Below are positions 11,101 through 21,931 of a stretch of 60,000 bases of DNA, one piece after another. Position numbers and translations under genes: made by a program. The notes below the pieces were generated by a model. The model made no database searches and was not told the DNA's origin. It saw only the letters and a program-made list of their open reading frames with translations. The stretch is taken from positions 2,427,172 through 2,487,171 of the forward strand of contig CM030934.1 of the NCBI GenBank assembly GCA_018136815.1, written 5' to 3'. The first letter of the stretch is position 1; every line of letters starts with the position of its first letter. This DNA is from Isochrysis galbana (taxonomy: Eukaryota; Haptophyta; Isochrysidales; Isochrysidaceae).

Positions 11101-11894
11101 GCAGCTGGAGCCGCTGGTCGCGCTGGTCCGTTGTGGGAAGCCCATCCAAGGTGCGCAACTGGGGCAAGAGAGAAGCAAAACGCGTGCGGTAGGTGGCTTC
11201 TTCGCACACCGGGTTCCCCTGCGTGTGACGCTTGAGCACCAGCGTCGACAGATGGTCCAGCCCGCGCAGGTACTCCGCCTCGCGCAGCAGGCTGATCCGA
11301 TTGCCATACAGCTCGAGGTGCTCGAGCGGCGAGCCGTGCGCCTGCACCATACCTGAAAGCGATGAAGGGGCCGTGCCGTGTGATGGAGGTGGTGCCGCTC
11401 TCTCCGCGCTCGATGCTGAGCGGCGCCCGGGACCGGCTGCCTCCTCAGCCAGTGTCACGCTCATGGCGAAGAAAGACTCCCTCTCGCTTGCTCTCTTCCA
11501 AGCCCATGGGCGGCGGTGCGTGCGCGCGCGCGCGCTCACCCGCGAGTGACTCGATCCTATTGTATGAGAGCAGTAGCCGCTGTAGCTGCGTGAGCGCCGC
11601 GAGCCCGTCAATCTGCGCGATGTGGTTGCAGGAGAGGTCGAGGGAGCGAAGTCGGTGGAGCGGCGCCACCTCCGCCATCGAGGGGAGGCGGTTGGAGGAG
11701 ACGTTGAGCTCGGTGAGCGAGGGCGCGAGGATTTCGATGCCGGCGAGCGACGCCAGCGCGTTCGCGTGCAAGTTGAGCCGCGCAAGCGAGGGAGGAGAGA
11801 GAGAGATTGAAGGAAGGAGAGGAGAGAGAGAGGTGAGGCCCTCGGCGAGAACCGAGAGGCTGGTGGGATGGGGAGAGGGCGGCTCCTCGGCCAT
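8105..11894 (-). CDS. Leucine-rich repeat and coiled-coil protein, LRRCC1-like
   Basis: Two exons on the minus strand, 11894-11540 and 11352-8105, joined by a 187-bp GT-AG intron in phase 1. The sum is 3603 nt, 1200 residues. Residues about 30-175 are SDS22/U2A-type leucine-rich repeats (LARLNLHANALASLAGI, LTELNVSSNRL, LRSLDLSCNHIAQIDGL, then HLELYGNRISLL after the splice) with an LRR cap (GNPVCEEATYRTRFASLLP). A Pro/Ala-rich, probably disordered stretch follows. From about residue 560 to the C-terminus there is a nearly uninterrupted Ala/Glu/Arg-rich heptad coiled coil. This order matches LRRCC1/VFL1 proteins, which act at centrosomes and basal bodies. A ciliary or basal-body role is inferred from that. 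The splice restores the LRR register, which supports the model. Upstream (11950-12085) is a purine-rich tract. Confidence 0.82.
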
Positions 11895-11949
11895 CTAGGC
11901 CGCGCGGGGCGGTGCGTGGAGGTGGCACGCGCACCTGCCCGCGTGCCAC

Positions 11950-12170
11950 TTGCACCACAGGGGCAGGGGAAGGCTGGGGGGGGGGGGCAAGAGACGGGGG
12001 TAGGGGGGAGGGAGGGGAGGGAGAGGGCCCACCCGTCGGCGGGAGGGGGGGAGAGAGAGAGAGAGAGAGAAAGAGAGGGAGAGTGGTCCTAAGAGAGAGC
12101 AAAGAAAATGGGCTGTAGGGGTGAAAGAAGACGAGGAGCGGATGGAGTGTGTGTGTGTGTGTGTGTGTTC
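11950..12170. repeat. Purine tract and GT microsatellite upstream of LRRCC1-like gene
   Basis: G-rich and GA-repeat sequence at 11950-12085 and a (GT)n run at 12148-12168, just upstream of the minus-strand LRRCC1-like start. 12171-12619 holds further GA-rich and CT-rich stretches and no gene that I can support. Confidence 0.7.
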
Positions 12171-13225
12171 GCCCTCGTGATCGTTGGTTACGCTGGCGAG
12201 TATAAAATGAAGAACAGGTGGACGAATTCATAGCTCACCGTCTGGTTAGAGGGAGGAGGTGTTGAAGAGAGAGAAAGAGAGTAGAGAAGATATATTAGAA
12301 GGTCGAGATCCCAGTGAATCAAAGAGGAGAAAAAAACTAACTCCAGTCAGTGTGTGTGTTGGGAGACCTTTTCAAAGAAGTACCTTGAGGAGAGAGGAGA
12401 GAGAGAGCCTCTACGATGAGAAAGCGCAACCCTCCGACAACCCCCCTCCCCGTCGTCTTCCCCTCTCCCTCTCTCTCTCTCCCTCTCTTCTCTCTCTCCT
12501 TCCCCCCATCCCCCCCCCCCTTTCGCGTGGTTCCCGCCTCCGTTCCCGCGCAGCAGCTCCCTCCGCATGGAACTAAAAATGGAACCTAGGCCTAGGGTCA
12601 TCCTTCTAGCTTCTAGCATCTAGATGGGAAATCCGTACTCGCCGTATTTGACTGGAGGCCAAATACATATGTAGGGCAGTCAAACAGCTATTTTAACTTC
12701 TGAGGGTGAAAATTGACCATGTCAAGATTGAGGATTCATCACAAGATTTTTGGATATGGTGACCGGATAAGTGTAACTAGCACATATCAGGTGCCATTTG
12801 GGCCCCAGACCTCCCACGGTGGCCCCCACAGCGATGCGTAACAAGAACAAGAAAACGCGCAAACAGGCCAAAAATCATTTTCGCCGCGGAGGCGGAGGGC
12901 CGACTTCCGACGCGAGCGGCGGGCCGTCGGGCCGCTAATCGACGCGTCCCCGGTGCAGTTCGCCTCGGCCAGCCACCAGCCACGGCCATACGCGCAGGCT
13001 GGCCGCCGGGCGCGCCTCCTATTTCCTATTGCGCCTCCCATGCCCGCCGCCGCCTCATCGCAAATCGCCCTCTCGCGGCCCTCGCTAGCGCGCCATCGGA
13101 GGGTCGGAGGGGTCCCGGAGCGTCAAAGTGAGGCGTGCGCCCGGGCGCGCTGCGAGGGCTTTCTTCGCCATCAGCCCCAGCCCGGTGTCCGGGCCAGTCA
13201 CGAGACTGAATGTAGGCCCAGGTAG

Positions 13226-13312
13226 AAATATGCAGTTTTTGTTACCCAAATATGCAGAGAAAATATGCAAAAAATATGCAGCGCGTCACCCAAATATGCA
13301 AAAAATATGCAG
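13226..13312. repeat. AATATGCA subterminal repeats in the hAT element
   Basis: Six copies of AATATGCA, alternating between AATATGCAG and AATATGCAAAA, in about 90 bases, some separated by CACCC or TACCC. They lie between the transposase C-terminus and the left end of the element. Clustered short motifs near the ends are what hAT transposases bind in other systems (for example Ac), so a transposase-binding role is inferred. Confidence 0.6.
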
Positions 13313-13483
13313 TACATATTTTACACGTGTAGGCACGAGACATGTGTGAAGAGCCAATCAATCAATAGTATGGGAGTATGCGGGAGTGGAGAGACAGAGA
13401 GAGAGTTATATTGAGGTAGGTAGAGGTAGATAGATAGCACACGCACATACACATGCTCACAGAGCAAACTCACGCTTTGCTAC

Positions 13484-14149
13484 TCACTCACGCTCCCGCT
13501 GGCGCTGATTGCGATTGATGCGCAACATCAAAGAGGCGCACACCTGGTCCCCAAGGGAGCTGTCCCTCACTGATGGAAACATGTGTGCTAGCAATGAAAA
13601 CACACGCTCACATGCCGCGGAATTAGGACTAAGACAAAGGGCAATCCTAGCTGCTAGAGCCCATGTGGGAAAGCAGCTATGATGAGTTGCCCACCAATCG
13701 AGAACAGCATTCGAGAACATCTTGACATCAGACTGGTCTATGGTTGTCCCTGCACATGCTGCCAGGTAGTGAGGGAGCTCATCATGCAAATCATCCACAG
13801 GAAGGTGAGAAAATGGAGGCAGATTTGCGAGATCCTGCACCCATCTATTGTTGATCTTACCACGAGCAAACGCCGGGTTGAAAGCGCGGAGCAAGCCGGT
13901 GATGCGGTGCTGCTCCTTGCAACCATATGTAGCAGCACAGTTATCAGTGAGCCTGTTCTCCAAATACTCATAAGCCCCTTTGACATGCTCTAAGAGCTTT
14001 AGCCACATGGGGAGGGCACACACATCAATGGCAGCTCTCATCTCTTGCTCGCCCTTGACTCGCAACGTGCAACGTCGAGCCATCCGCGTACGCGATTGCA
14101 AACGTGCCATCGGAGTGAATAGCGCATACCTTACCGTGAAACCAATCAT
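13484..14149 (-). pseudogene. hAT transposase C-terminal part
   Basis: Open for 221 codons on the minus strand. Shows a helical region with NPAFARGKINNRW, then DWWATHHSCFPTWALAARI and the hallmark hAT dimerisation block SAACERVFSLLAHM with SLGDQVCASLMLRIN. The first 40 codons look unrelated and out of frame with the rest. The RNase H-like core that should precede it (two Asp motifs) is missing, so this cannot be an active enzyme by itself. Confidence 0.85.
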
Positions 14150-14228
14150 GGTAAGGCAGCATTTTTGTCACGGACGACGACGCCCCCACGGCTCTGCACC
14201 TCGCCGCCGCAAGGGGACACGCTGACAT
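14025..14228 (-). other. Tudor/SH3-like peptide motif inside the hAT element
   Basis: In another minus-strand frame, between the two transposase parts, reads HDWFHGKVCAIHSDGTFAIA followed by YADGS. Many algal proteins carry W(Y/F)xGxV..V..DGTY.I.Y.DGD modules of Tudor or SH3-like type, and this looks like one. It could be a captured host exon or part of an unusual transposase. It is too short for a firm call. Confidence 0.35.
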
Positions 14229-14239
14229 TTGCCGAGCAC

Positions 14240-14908
14240 TTATGGCTTATGGACGCCGGCGCCGAGAAGGAGGCGGGTAATAGGAGGTTGCAGACGGCAC
14301 AATACGCCGCGACTGCCAACCGTCAAGGTAGCAGATGCATCCATGCCACCGCTCGTGCAGGCGTCTCGATCGGCGTCCGCTGTGCGCATTCCGCCCTCCC
14401 CGTTCATCGGCGGCGTTTCTGCGCCACTGCTGAAGTCGGGCGTGCAAAGGGCCACCTCTGCTGCCCCGGCAGCATCCGGGCCGTTCGTCGCTGCAGCACT
14501 CTCGCAAGCTGCCCACTGCGAGCTCGGCTTGCACAGGCGAATGGACCTGGGCTTCAGGGACCCGTCCAAGTGCACCTTGATATTGAACGGCCCACCCGTG
14601 TAGTATTGCCCACAGAACAAGCATTGCTTGCTCTTGGTCTCCTTGCGACGCGCCGGCATCTCCATGATGGTCGACCAGAGAAGCGCGTTGCCCTGGAGCT
14701 CCTCCAAAGGGCGCCGCCCCCACTGACACTCCGCCGCGTCATCGCCATTGCCGTCGTCGCCATCATTGCTCATGCGGGCCGCCGGCCGTGAGGGGTGAGG
14801 GACGGGGAGAGGGGGGGAGGGGGAAGGGGGAAGGGGAAGGGGCGGCTCGCGGCTCGTCGCCCGCAGTGTGGCGGGAGAGGCGCTTCGTTCCCGCGCCCGC
14901 TCACCCAT
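14240..14908 (-). pseudogene. hAT transposase N-terminal part with BED zinc finger
   Basis: The minus-strand frame opens at an ATG at 14908; a second ATG near 14773 starts an acidic MSNDGDDGNGDD segment. It contains WSTIMEMPARRKETKSKQC with CLFCGQYYTGG and KVHLDGSLKPRSIRLC, which fits the Cys-x2-Cys..His arrangement of BED fingers at the N-terminus of hAT transposases. After the finger the frame decays into low-complexity Ala/Gly sequence and ends, with no catalytic core. Confidence 0.72.
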
Positions 14909-15070
14909 GCACTTCTAATAGTAAAAGTCGTTTTAATGTTAGCCCCTAGTCTTGTCATATGACACTCAGCATCAGTTCTACAACTACTGATACTGAGATA
15001 TCATATATGATATCATATATGACAGAACAACTTGGGGCCAAATACGGTGAATACGTATTTCCCATCTAGG

Positions 15071-15253
15071 CTTCCCTTCTCTTCGAGAGAAAGAGAGAGA
15101 GAGAGAGGGCGCTCCACATCCCAAGGTCCTAGGCGTCCACGCGAAGCTTTTGACCTAGAACGAGAGAACGCAGAGAATTATAACGATAAATGCCGAACGA
15201 CGAAAGAGAAGAGAGAAGCGAGAAGCCTAACGAGTGTCGATTCGCGAATGCGA
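15071..15253 (+). repeat. Dispersed repeat R2, copy a
   Basis: Begins right after the hAT right end with CTTCCCTTCTCTTCGAGAGA, then GAGGGCGCTCCACA, GCGAAGCTTTTGACC, GAACGAGAGAACGCAGAGAA and ATAACGATAAATGCCGAACG, and ends TCGATTCGCGAATGCG. The same blocks occur in reverse order and orientation at 29811-29942. It lies in the presumed 5' region of the GT71 gene. Confidence 0.75.
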
Positions 15254-15456
15254 ATGCGCCGAATTCCAAAAAAATTCCGTTACCTCCTCGTATCTCGATG
15301 TGGGTGTGCCCAATACCGACAAATTGCGTCAGGCGCTCTCTACCGACGAGCTCGCTAGCTCGATCACTTCGGAATCCGAAAGCTCACCCTGCGCCCCCCG
15401 CCCCCCGCCTACCGCCAGTGCGGTCCCTCACCCTAGCACTAACTAAGGTTATACTC

Positions 15457-18400
15457 ATGCAGCAAGAAGAAAACTCCGACGGGCAGAGAGAGCCTTTGCT
15501 GTTTGGCGCCCAAATGGGCCCTCGGCTCTGCGCCCCGCCTCCCCACCCTCTCCTCTTCGTGTGGGGCTTCCTTCTCGCGGGCCTGGTGCGTATGTACGGC
15601 GTGGCGGTAAGGTGCGGGCTTGGACGCGCGCGTGTCGCCACCCTCCTCCTCGGATCGCTCGGCGTCGACGCGATCTGCTGCGCTCTGTTCTGCGCTCTGT
15701 GGCCGCTCTGCGCACCGTATGCAGCCGCGGCTGCTGCAGGCTTCCTCGTGGCTCACGCGGTGTGCTACCCACTTCGTATGGCCGTCTGGAGTCTTGCTCA
15801 CCGGCCGATCGCACGGGCCGTCCGCACTGCGTCCGAAGAGGACGTGTGCGAGCGGCTGGCTCAGCTGCTGCGCGGGGGGAGACAAGGGGAGGAGGGGGAG
15901 TTACAGCTGCTCCGCAGAGGTGGCGAGTGGAGCGGGCGTAGAGGGCGGGGAGCTGATCGTCGCACTGGCTGCGGACACGTGCTGGCCACGGCTGCCGCCG
16001 CCGCCACCGCCTCAGGGTGTGTGGTCGTTGCGGCCTGCTTGCTCCTGAAATACGAGTTGGAGGAGCGAGGCGCCGTTGCTGACGTCCCACCGTATGCGTG
16101 GCTCATCGGCTCAGCCTTTTTGGGCCTCGTGTTCGCGCCCGCGTGCTCCAACGGTGTGTGTCTTGACACATTCGCCTCTAGGGGCGGTTCATACAGCAGA
16201 AGCAGTTGGATGTGCCACTCGAGCAGTGGCGTAGTGGGCGAGGAGACTCAACGCGCCTCTATCTACATGGACCCTTTCAACCTATTGCCATTTCCCGCTT
16301 GGGATGCTTTTCTTACTGCACCTGGTGCCGCATCTGAGAATCACATGGCATCTGCTCTATCGGCCACTAGTTGCCTCATCCCGCTTACCTGTTGCGCGGT
16401 CTCGCTCGGCGCAGCCGGGCTAGCTCCTCATCCGTTACTGGGGGCATTGGAACGATTCATCGGCCACCTCTCCGGCCAAGGGGCGTCGTCTCGCGCCAGA
16501 CGAGCTGGCGCCGTGGCAAAACTCACCATGGCTTCCAAGCGCGACGGGGAAGGCTCCTCACCAAATCATCTGTGCGTGGCTTCTGGTTCCGAGTGGGACG
16601 TGACACGCCACGCTGCTGAGGGGGGCGAGTTGGCTGGCTTTGGTCGCGCTTCTCTTGCGAGGCGGCGTTGCACCCTCTTCGGGGTTCTGCTCCTTGCGAC
16701 CTACATTGCTGCGGTGCGGTTGCGGACCACCATGCTTGTGCCAAAGACTGAGATGGTGGGCTTATTCTTGAATGGCTGCGACGAGGAATCGGGCATTGCG
16801 CACGCCGTGAACATGCCCGGAGGTAGGAATAGAGGTGGCATGGAGCGCACTATAGCTGAGCCACAGCAAGTGCAAGTCAGAGCCGTCGCAGGCAAAGACT
16901 CGAGGTCCTCCGATGCTGACCTGAGCGAGAACATAATAACAGAACGTCTTGTGCTTGGGCGGCGCTGGTCCATACTTCGGCTCATGTACGGTTCGCGGAC
17001 CTTCGCCATCCCGCCATCGGCAGGTGCTTGCTTCCGGGCGCGGGGTGGCCACTCGGGCGGGCTGCGCTTCGACATCGATGGATGGCAAGAGCAGGAGGCG
17101 GCGCCCGACATCAATGGAGAGGCGCGAGAGGGCAAGCTCCATAGACGATTTGCCGACAGTTCGTCCAGCTTGGGCAGTAAGAGACGCGCTGCCGGTGGGG
17201 ATGAGAGTGAGAAAAGTCTGGGCGACGTGGAGCCCACACAAGGTGGACAAGGGCGCCGCCGTGGTATTGTCATAGCTGCCGATGGATCGCAGGATAAGTA
17301 TGCGCAGGTGATTGCACACACGGTGGGATCATGGCCTCGCCCACGAGCTACTCATAGCGTGCGAGAAAAGCAAGTCATATGCTCATCGCTCATCCCTGTA
17401 GGCGTGCCTACTCGCGGTGCATGCGGTGCGGGTTACACATCGGTCTTTCTTGCCTGTGGAGATCATGCACGTCGGTCCTGCAGAGGCCTTTTCGGCAGCG
17501 ACGATTGCTACCCTCACGGCTTATGGCCGCGTGGGTGTCGTTGATCTTATCGCTCGGCTCAGCCCACGTATTCGCCCAGAGGCAACGACGCTGCTCCGCT
17601 CGTTCGCAGTCAAGCCGTTCGCGCTCCTAGCCTCGTCATTTGATGAGGAGCGTGCCGAGCCCAAGCCACGGGGCCAAGAAGCCGTACCACCCGCCGGCAA
17701 TTTTTCGTCGCTCCGTGATGCCACTGCACCTTCTCTGACACAGCCAAGACCATCGCCTCGTAGGTTCTTATGATGGACGCCAACGTTATTCTGTTTTCAC
17801 CGCCAGACACTTTTTTTTTACTCCAATCGTACGCTTATGCTGCTTGCAGTAGTGTTATTGACGCGAACCGCACCGTACGCCTCTATCGAGTGGGTGTTCC
17901 ACGCTGCCCTGCAACCTACCTACATGCGTAGCCTGCTCGGCTCATCTGCACAGGTATCGTTCCAGTGGCGTCCAATTTTTCCAAGACTACTTGCAGAGCT
18001 TTCGTACTGTGGATCCATGGCTCGTCCACTCTTATGTTGCCGACGGCAGCTTCTTCTCCCTTGGAGTCAGCTATAGGTGAGACTCGTTTGTAGCACCCAC
18101 AGTGTCGTGTTCCGGTTGAAGAGAGACTTTACTCGCGATGTTTGCGAGCATCTCTCTCGCCTACCACTGTTTGGGCCTAGAGAATCTGCCCCTTCCTCGC
18201 GGCCCAATCGCAGCGGTGGCGCCGACCCTACGGGTTGGTACGCTTCTGTTAGCTGCGGAGCAGAGATCGACTCCTCGGTCGTGGTACTCAACAAGAGACG
18301 AGGGTGGCGTCTTCTTCACGTCGTTTGTGCCCTCAATTGGTACCGTCATATCGTATACAGGTGTGCCCCGTCCCTCGTCTGGCATCTTCGTCGCTCATCT

Positions 18401-19797
18401 AGGGGTTGCGCGGCTCTACCCTTCGGGTGCAAAGCCCACCAACCACGATGTCAAGGGTAGCTCTTGCACTACTTTGGGTCACGCACCTGCTCGGCAACTC
18501 ATCCCACTGCGCTCGTCGCGACTCCCGCTGCACTCGTCGCCTGCCGCTCAAGCTGACGGTGCCCTGTGCGCTTGTCATTACTACCCTTGCAGGCACATGT
18601 GGGGCGACAAGGACACGTGGGCTCTCGCCGCAGTCTTTCTTGCGTCAACAGATCAAGCGTCCACTTGGAAAATCTCGATGGCAGATCCGATGGCCCACTG
18701 CGCGGCGATACCTGAAACAACGACGATGAGTAGGGCCAAATCTACCAGACCTTCTAGCGCATTCCAAGTCCACCATTCAAATGGTGATTCGACGAAGTCC
18801 CAAGGCGCAGGCGCAGCTATGTTGTATGGCTCGGTCGGCGGATCTCACGTTGGCTGGTTCCTCAACCACGACGACACACCGCCGTCCGCCCTTTGGGGGC
18901 ATGTGCAATTCTCGCGCGCAGGCGGTTCTAGTGATGGACCCGACTTGCAAGGCGCTACCGGAGCTGGCTCCCGCGATAGTGGTGTACCCTTTGTTGACAA
19001 AAGCGTTGGGGAGGGTTCAACCTTGCATGGGCCGCACGGTCATAGACTGAGACCGCGTCCCATTGACGAGCATCCAAGCCGTCTACTATACCTCAATTGG
19101 CAGCCACACTATATGCAGGTGAACCGATGGGTTGCGCATGCTTGCGGAGCGCGTGCGCATGCACGCAACACGATAGAGTGGCGCGCGTTTGCATTTGAAC
19201 ATGCGCCTGCTTGTGACTGCCCGAAATGCAAGGCTCGCTGCCGGCATGTTGGCTGCTAACGTATGGCATGCTGTGCATACCCTCTTTTTTCGGTCTCAGG
19301 GCTACTTCAACTTGGGGCCCTCGTCCTTCCCCGCGGCTGCAGGCGCCTCTCTCGATTGCTGTGTCTTTCTCGACGATTACAAGGAAGGCCCTCATGACTC
19401 ACCCACCCTCGGTCCACTCCACGCCTTTCCAGAGTACACCTTCACCGTTCATGCGACGCTCAACGATACCCGTCGAGCCCTTGCTTCTTTGGGCATGAAG
19501 TTGCCACCTCCACAATGGTTGAGGCAACCGAAGTTTCGCCGGTGTGTAATCTATTGGGCGCTGCTCGCATGGGCAAGTGTAGTTCTTCTGGCGCATACGC
19601 TTAGGCTTTTCTATGAGCTGCCAAGAGCAGCGCACAAATCTTCCCGTCATTCGACCATATCAACGGCGAGGACGGGAGGCGGCCGGACCCATGCTCATCT
19701 TTTTCTACCAGTAGATGGGGGAGACCTTGCACGGTCGCCTCTGTTCCCGTTGTCGGCGCAGCCGATGAAGTCTTACCGATCATTTGAGGGATATTAA
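15457..19797 (+). CDS. GT71 (MNN1/MNN2-type) glycosyltransferase with polytopic N-terminus
   Basis: Seven exons: 15457-17307, 17402-17647, 17764-17828, 17954-18076, 18253-18360, 18593-19118, 19300-19797. They sum to 3417 nt, 1138 residues, with every phase matching. The catalytic half follows the alpha-mannosyltransferase order: GIVIAAD, LPVEIMHVG, FALLASSFDE, the DxD-like MMDANVILF, SGVQFFQD, EIDSSVVVLNK and WGDKDTW. Such enzymes act in the Golgi on nucleotide-sugar donors. Unusually, residues 1-420 hold about six hydrophobic segments before the anchor-like CTLFGVLLLATYIAAV, and the C-terminus has another membrane span (VIYWALLAWASVVLLAHTL). GT71 enzymes normally have one N-terminal anchor, so this is a fusion or a clade-specific extension. 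Intron 2 appears to be GA-AG. A separate upstream gene read through by one frame is possible but no stop or splice site demands it. Confidence 0.78.
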
Positions 19798-20239
19798 AAT
19801 GCCCATTCCAACTCGAGTTCTTCCGTGTCGTTACATCAATCGGTGTGACTAGCCTTCCGCTCTTGTGTATTTGAATTCATTTCTACCCCAAATTTGATAC
19901 ACCTGCATTCCACCTCTCCACATCCCCACCTTCCTCCACCGTGATCTCATGTCAAATCAATGAGTCTGCACTCACATTCTTGCAGCTTCCCATGTTGTAA
20001 CACTCCCAGCTCTCAGCATCACGCACCATAGACCTTGTAGTAGGTACTGGTAGTATAATGCTGCTAACTCCCGGGCCCCTTACCCTTGCCCTTGCTTGCA
20101 GCATGGCCAGTCCCCAAGTCGCTATGGCATTCTTCTTCTGCCTCTCCTCCTGACCCCGTCAACGTGTCGAGTGCTTAGGTGTAGGTGTACTTCATGGCGC
20201 CTGTCTCGCGACAGATACCGGCGAGTCATAGGTCCTTTT
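19798..20239. other. Intergenic, nothing recognised
   Basis: Unique, relatively AT-rich sequence downstream of the glycosyltransferase stop. It probably contains the 3' UTR. No repeat or frame with recognisable motifs. Confidence 0.5.
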
Positions 20240-20400
20240 TTTGGACAAGCCTATCGGCTGCTCCGAGATTATTAGGGCGATACGACAAATGGCGAAAGGC
20301 AAGTCCACGGGGCCGGATGGCATACCGATGGAATTCTACCAAAGCTTCGAGGAGCTTGTAGCACCGCGCTTGATGGAAATGTTTCAAGAGGCCCAGGCGA
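20240..20400 (+). pseudogene. LINE reverse transcriptase fragment (N-terminal RT motifs)
   Basis: Reads LDKPIGCSEIIRAI, then KGKSTGPDGIPMEFYQSF and LVAPRLMEMFQEAQ. K(S/G)xGPDGIPxEFY is the diagnostic first block of non-LTR retrotransposon reverse transcriptases. About 53 codons are present, with no flanking LINE domains. The fragment stops exactly where repeat R3 begins. Confidence 0.88.
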
Positions 20401-20774
20401 GATCGCCGACAGATCGCCCTTTGATCGTCGTCCGTCGTTGTCTGATCGGAGTGTTAGGTTTTGATTTCAGTCGAGTTATGTGAGAAAGTCGTGGGGCGAG
20501 AGTCGGAGTGTTTTCGTGGGTGTCCGTGTCCGTCGTCCTGTCGTCAGCCGTCATCCGTCGCTCTCGCTCTCTTCGCTCTCGCTCTCGTAACACTCATACC
20601 CTATAGTCTCGCCTCTCCTCGCCAGCCCTGCCACCACAGCCCTCCTCTCACTCGCCCTCGCCTCTCGCCACTCGCTCGATGTCGTTCTCGCCGCCGTCCT
20701 CGCCCTCGCCCAAGCCCGCCTGCCCGCCTTCCTCTGCTGACGGGCTTCAGCCTATCAGCACCTCTGAAGTCGCC
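20401..20774 (+). repeat. Dispersed repeat R3, copy a
   Basis: About 375 bp, closely matching 30172-30550 in the same orientation (roughly nine of ten bases by eye). It starts GATCGCCGACAGATCGCC, passes GATTTCAGTCGAGTTATGTG and CTCTCGCTCTC runs, and contains an ATG at 20679 that opens MSFSPPSSPSPKPACPPSS. It looks like the 5' region and N-terminal coding start of an element or gene family. The downstream sequences of the two copies are unrelated. Confidence 0.78.
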
Positions 20775-20799
20775 ATCCTGGCGATGCTGCCCGTCACAG

Positions 20800-21232
20800 C
20801 CTCGGGCATGGGCCGTGGAGTCGTGGAGGTGGAGACTTCCGCGTGGATCTGGCCAAGGAACGCTACCCGTCGATGTGGGCACTCATCAAGCCATACATGG
20901 GCCGTTGGTGCAAGGCAACCCTCATGCTCGTCGGCGATTACTGCGACGAGTACGACAGGATCCCCAATGCCAAGTACATTGGAGACGAGGCCGCCGTCGC
21001 GTACCTCTGCATGGAATACATCATGGCGGTCGCGTACGCTGAAGCGGATCCCATGGTGCAAGTGCACCGAGCAGCTGGCAGCAAACTCTACATGGAGAAC
21101 AAGAAGGCCGTCCTCGCACGCGTCACGGACCTCGCCACCCAAGATCAGCCAAGCGTCGACAACATCGACAATAGGATCGAGGAGGAGGGGTGTGAGAAAA
21201 AGACGAAAAGGATGAAAACTCAGCCTGCGTAG
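20800..21232 (+). other. Open frame of unknown function
   Basis: About 130 codons stay open to a TAG-terminated Ala stop region at 21232, with balanced composition unlike the low-complexity surroundings: YPSMWALIKPYMGRWC, YIGDEAAVAYLCMEYIM, then an acidic/basic tail. There is no ATG at its left edge, so if real it is an exon entered by splicing or the remainder of a retro-element joined to R3. I do not recognise the family. Confidence 0.4.
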
Positions 21233-21931
21233 ACCTTGTGTTTTGGGGAAGGGGCGGGGGGGGGGGGGGAGTCATACGCGCCGCGTCCTTGATTAGCCGT
21301 GTACTCATCTTTGTAATAATAATACCCTGGAGACTGGTTGAAAAAGAAAACATGCACCTGGGTGAAAAAAAAATCACTGGCCCTCTTTTGACGGAACGCG
21401 ACTTTGTGCTGATACGCCCGGGAGCCGCGCGCCGCGCTGCGTGCAATTGATATTGGAGCCCCTGGAAGACTGCCGCGTACCCCGTCGGCCGTCGTCACCG
21501 ACTATATCGTCGGGCCACTCGATACCGAACAAGTGACGCTGGGATTCCCTCATTGCTAACGAGTCTCAGCCGGAGATCATAAACCCCAGCTGGAGACCAT
21601 AAACATAAACAGCCTACATTCTCATTGCCAACGCTGTCTTGTCATTGTAATTATGCGCTAATAGACAAGGGCAACAAGTAATGGCACTCACACTCACTCT
21701 CAAACATAGAGTTGGAAGGAGAGGGTGGGCGGCCAGAGGTCGGCGCTCCCATCGACGCAGTGGCAGGAGAGGACGATGCCGGTGGTAACTCGACGATTCT
21801 TGGACTCGTTGGGGGGCTCACAGTTAGGGCGCCAGATGCTTGCATTCATTCTTGTGCCGCTACTGCCGCAACACTTGCCTTGCACCGCCAACACGCGCAA
21901 GCCACTTGGCCGCTCTATATGGATATGGGGC
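21233..21931. other. Intergenic, nothing recognised
   Basis: Contains a 14-base G run near 21256, an AT-rich stretch at 21300-21330 and short frames with no motif. No repeat shared with the rest of the window was found. Confidence 0.45.

Larger units (their letters stand above)
12620..15070 (-). mobile_element. Internally deleted hAT transposon with TIRs
   Basis: The left end reads CTAGATGGGAAATCCG followed by CCGTATTTGAC; the right end, read inward on the other strand, is CCTAGATGGGAAATACG then TATTCACCGTATTTGG. These are terminal inverted repeats with a shared subterminal CCGTATTTG block. Inside on the minus strand lie a BED-type zinc finger N-terminus and the hAT dimerisation C-terminus, but not the central catalytic region. 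The same ends bound the MITE pair at 27259-27678. No clear 8-bp target duplication flanks this copy, so the flanks have changed or one end belongs to a second insertion. Confidence 0.78.

Noticed and set aside
11540-11785. Unspliced start of the 1226-codon frame at 11785
   Set aside because: Its first 120 codons are Arg/Ser-rich and out of frame with the LRRs. Splicing 11540 to 11352 restores LRR periodicity and joins to the ATG at 11894.
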